A stretch of 22,137 bases of DNA, from the NCBI GenBank assembly GCA_945933905.1, contig CAMEQX010000002.1, positions 1 through 22,137 of the forward strand, written 5' to 3'. This DNA is from an uncultured Clostridia bacterium. GTDB lineage: Bacteria; Bacillota; Clostridia; Oscillospirales; Ruminococcaceae. Positions 22,100-22,137 of this stretch are shown piece after piece. Made by a program: the position numbers and the translations under genes. Under the pieces are notes generated by a model. The model was not told the DNA's origin. It worked only from the letters and a program-made list of their open reading frames with translations, and did not search any database. The first letter of the stretch is position 1; each line of letters opens with the position of its first letter.

Positions 22100-22137
22100 A
22101 GATCGGAAGAGCACACGTCTGAACTCCAGTCACGTGG
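22100..22137 (+). other. Illumina TruSeq adapter read-through, not genomic
   Basis: The contig ends in AGATCGGAAGAGC (22100-22112), running directly into CACGTCTGAACTCCAGTCAC (to about 22133), the standard TruSeq index-adapter sequence, plus four bases GTGG that would be the start of the index. This is library-derived sequence left by incomplete trimming. Confidence 0.98.

Noticed and set aside
1..22137. CRISPR arrays, rRNA, complete tRNA, transposase or IS ends
   Set aside because: I looked for spaced repeats, conserved RNA arms and transposase motifs on both strands and saw none.

Overview
The window looks like a metagenome-derived contig from a low-to-mid GC Bacillota of the class Clostridia, probably a gut or rumen Oscillospirales/Ruminococcus-like bacterium. 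This is inferred from strong AGGAGG ribosome sites, class II (Firmicutes-type) GalT, the style of the lipoproteins and sensor kinase, and TTGAAA-N17-TATAAT promoters. The left end cuts a gene. The right end runs into Illumina adapter sequence, so nothing after about 22099 is biological.

Region 1 (1-8236) is the 3' part of a long co-directional operon for raffinose-family oligosaccharides: ABC sugar permease (partial), sucrose phosphorylase (gtfA), GH36 alpha-galactosidase, galactokinase, UDP-glucose 4-epimerase and class II galactose-1-phosphate uridylyltransferase, closed by a good intrinsic terminator. The logic is import, removal of galactose by the alpha-galactosidase, phosphorolysis of the released sucrose to glucose-1-phosphate plus fructose, and the Leloir pathway for the galactose. 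A fructose kinase and the rest of the transporter must lie outside the window.

Region 2 (8237-11450) is accessory DNA: a 5'-truncated AAA15-type ATPase overlapping a TOPRIM-nuclease-like gene broken by three lesions (a defence-type pair of the RloAB/PARIS kind, now decayed), then a gene-poor stretch with a perfect tandem 11-bp repeat and a terminator, then a lone AT-rich reverse-strand gene of unknown function with its own strong promoter.

Region 3 (11545-16415) is a tightly coupled operon: ECF-type sigma factor, six-helix membrane protein, ABC ATPase and two related ABC permeases. After it comes about 650 bp of gene debris (16416-17066) and a bidirectional terminator.

Region 4 (17067-22099) is a signalling locus. 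On the reverse strand are a REC-GGDEF-EAL protein reduced by two internal deletions to a remnant, a lipoprotein fusing an extracellular solute-binding domain to a 5'-nucleotidase C-terminal domain, and a shortened paralogue of that lipoprotein that has lost about 330 internal residues. Divergent from these is a multi-helix sensor histidine kinase whose 3' end is missing. My best candidate for a little-described system is this solute-binding/5'-nucleotidase-C lipoprotein family linked to c-di-GMP and histidine-kinase signalling. The sigma factor/ABC operon is second.
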